Positions 5,530-6,813 of a stretch of 6,813 bases of DNA are shown here, piece after piece. This DNA comes from Candidatus Babeliales bacterium (GTDB lineage: Bacteria; Babelota; Babeliae; Babelales; JANWKD01). Made by a program: the position numbers and the translations under genes. Positions within the stretch are counted from its first letter, which is position 1. Every line of letters begins with the position of its first letter. The stretch lies in the NCBI GenBank assembly GCA_025451595.1, contig JANWKD010000084.1, positions 1 to 6,813 of the forward strand, read 5' to 3'. The notes under the pieces are model-generated. The model worked only from the letters and a program-made list of their open reading frames with translations. It had not been told where the DNA came from and ran no database searches.

Positions 5530-6351
5530 ATGCGTATATTAAAATGTCTTATACTCCTATTTGTCATCATTGCGGTTTCCAGTTCGCTCTCTGGAGCCAC
5601 CATTATTTTTGATTTAAATGGTGTCTTAGTCACTCAATCCGGTGCTTGGTGGGAAATTGGACCATGGAACTTTTTCGGACTTTATAATTTCTCTACTATT
5701 CAACGAGATTATTTTACTTTTCTTGATTCAGTAGAATCGCGCAATCCCAATATACCCCAGGCAATGCATGATAACAGGCCTTTACCACAAATAATGCATG
5801 ATTGGCTCTCCGGCAATTGTAGTAATGCGCAAATTCTTGCGAAAATCAATAATAAACTACTGGAGCGAATAATTCCAAAACGCAACCGTAAATTATTCAA
5901 AGCAATTGCAACATATATGTTCACTCCTGCTCGATTTGCAAAAACTATTGTTCCTATTAAGTCGGGAAAAAAACTATTCCAAAAATGCCGGAACGCAAAA
6001 AACCCTGACGGATCCTTTAAGCACAAAATTTATATACTCTCCAATTGGGACGCCGAATCATTTCCTTATTTATTGCATACCAAAGAAATTCGAGAAATTA
6101 TTACTCAAGCCGATGGTGTTATTATTTCAGGATCAATCCACATGCTCAAACCTGATCCATTAATGTATCAGACTGCTTTTGAAAAATTTGGCATCGATCC
6201 GGACAATGAATTGACACTTTATATCGATGACGAGAAAATAAACATAGAATCTGCTCAATCATTAGGTAAGAAAAAACTATTGTGCCTTCAGTGCAAAAAC
6301 AATCATTTTAGCCTTATCAAAAAAACATTTAAACAGTTACTTATCATTTAA
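5530..6351 (+). CDS. Exported HAD-like protein, motif I altered (273 aa)
   Basis: A HAD superfamily protein with an N-terminal signal peptide: Arg2, Lys5, hydrophobic core 7-16, and a Ser-Gly-Ala site ending at residue 23. The catalytic fold starts at once after it: motif I TIIFDLNGVLV with Asp28, motif II YILSNWD with Ser171, motif III MLKPDPLMY with Lys207, motif IV TLYIDDEKINIESAQSLG with Asp233-Asp234. The residue two after the nucleophile is Asn30, not Asp, so ordinary phosphatase chemistry is doubtful. An aromatic segment (WWEIGPWNFFGLYNF, 40-54) follows motif I at the start of the cap. Its contexts resemble the preceding HAD protein (ILSN, LKP[ED]P, IDD, SLG), indicating duplication with gain or loss of export. 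It has its own promoter and no Shine-Dalgarno. The stop overlaps that of the convergent transporter gene. The substrate is unknown. Confidence 0.86.
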   Translation: MRILKCLILLFVIIAVSSSLSGATIIFDLNGVLVTQSGAWWEIGPWNFFGLYNFSTIQRDYFTFLDSVESRNPNIPQAMHDNRPLPQIMHDWLSGNCSNAQILAKINNKLLERIIPKRNRKLFKAIATYMFTPARFAKTIVPIKSGKKLFQKCRNAKNPDGSFKHKIYILSNWDAESFPYLLHTKEIREIITQADGVIISGSIHMLKPDPLMYQTAFEKFGIDPDNELTLYIDDEKINIESAQSLGKKKLLCLQCKNNHFSLIKKTFKQLLII

Positions 6352-6813
6352 ATATGATCTAATTTTTGTTTAAAAAAATACAAGGCGCTTATAATGCTTA
6401 AAAAAGAAAAACCTACCAAAGCGAAAAAGCTTGTCCAGTAAGGTAAAAATTGGTTTTGATCCAAAATTGCTTGCCGTAAACCTTCGGTGATATAAAGCAT
6501 CGGATTTAACAGAACGATATATCCAAGTATCGGAGAAAAGAGAGCCATTACTTTCAAAGGAGCTAAAAATCCTCCCAGCATTATAAGAGGATAATTACAC
6601 CGACGCCATACGAAACGAATTTTACTCATATCTTTCATAGTGCAAACAAGCAAATAAGCAAAAGATGAACAAAATAATGACGCTACATAAAGAAGCAAAG
6701 CTACTTTTGGCCATGATATAAGGTTGGCGTCAAAATAACTATGCAATAGGCCAATAACTAACGGATAAAAGGTTATATTACATAAAAAAACCAGTAATGA
6801 ACTAAAAAATATT
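6348..6813 (-). CDS. ABC-2 type transporter permease, C-terminal part (runs off the window)
   Basis: The frame is open from the right window edge to TAA at 6348-6350, giving 155 visible codons; the true start lies outside. A TTG at 6744-6746 is an internal leucine, because the residues before it (FFSSLLVFLCNITFYPLVIG) continue a membrane span. The protein shows four hydrophobic segments and the conserved ABC-2 permease region near the C-terminus: MLGGFLAPLKVMALFSPILGYIVLLNPMLYITEGLRQAIL, where Gly-Gly, the Pro residues, the N-P-x-x-Y-x-x-E-x-x-R run and the following last span are typical. Such permeases pair with an ATP-binding subunit to export drugs, lipids or polysaccharides; which one cannot be told here. 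The stop overlaps the stop of the exported HAD gene on the other strand. Confidence 0.82.
   Translation of the reverse strand, partial: IFFSSLLVFLCNITFYPLVIGLLHSYFDANLISWPKVALLLYVASLFCSSFAYLLVCTMKDMSKIRFVWRRCNYPLIMLGGFLAPLKVMALFSPILGYIVLLNPMLYITEGLRQAILDQNQFLPYWTSFFALVGFSFLSIISALYFFKQKLDHI

Noticed and set aside
5709..6026. 105-codon minus-strand ORF inside the exported HAD gene
   Set aside because: Fully antisense to a gene with all HAD motifs intact; no recognisable domain.
5906..6163. 85-codon plus-strand ORF in another frame of the exported HAD gene
   Set aside because: Overlaps the HAD reading frame through motif II, and the HAD frame is clearly the conserved one.
6348..6351. Convergent overlap of the exported HAD and ABC-2 permease stop codons as a regulatory feature
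   Set aside because: A 3-bp stop overlap of convergent genes is ordinary in compact genomes; no hairpin terminator is seen there.
1..6813. tRNA, rRNA, CRISPR array, insertion sequence, integrase or attachment site
   Set aside because: No cloverleaf-like stretch, regularly spaced repeat, transposase or integrase motif, or flanking direct repeat was found on either strand by reading.

Overview
The window is a compact, strongly AT-rich piece of bacterial chromosome with short intergenic gaps. It encodes many small exported proteins of no recognisable family alongside a few housekeeping genes. The overall style (AT-rich code, exported coiled-coil proteins, HAD-like proteins carrying signal peptides) suggests a reduced, host-associated bacterium, and my best guess is Candidatus Dependentiae (TM6, the Babela group). 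That assignment is inference from gene style; no marker gene proves it.

Left part (1-2723, all minus strand): a four-gene cluster read right to left. It encodes a 307-aa exported coiled-coil protein, a 331-aa membrane-anchored coiled-coil protein, a 190-aa exported helical protein, and the first 42 codons of another exported protein that leaves the window. The two coiled-coil proteins align without gaps at a constant offset of 50 residues for about 200 residues, so they look like a diverged tandem duplication. A promoter candidate inside a set of inverted repeats lies upstream of the cluster (about 2775-2824). A second promoter candidate lies before the 190-aa gene.

Middle (2870-4373, minus strand): a SufU/IscU-type Fe-S scaffold gene followed after a 1-nt gap by a NurA-family nuclease gene, so the two are probably translationally coupled. 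Their promoter (about 4400-4430) is divergent from a plus-strand promoter at about 4460.

Right part (4460-6351, plus strand): a 49-codon single-membrane-span ORF with a strong Shine-Dalgarno, then two HAD-like genes. The first HAD protein is cytoplasmic. The second has a signal peptide and a near-consensus promoter placed so close to its ATG that its mRNA should be almost leaderless. Both HAD proteins lack the second aspartate of motif I (Val or Asn instead). The window ends with the 3' part of an ABC-2 type transporter permease gene on the minus strand, whose stop codon overlaps that of the second HAD gene.

No RNA genes, CRISPR arrays, insertion sequences or integrases were seen. The most noteworthy items are the duplicated coiled-coil pair in an exported-protein operon, the two motif-I-altered HAD paralogues (one exported), the repeat-rich promoter at 2775-2824, and the TATACT -10 element shared by several intergenic regions.
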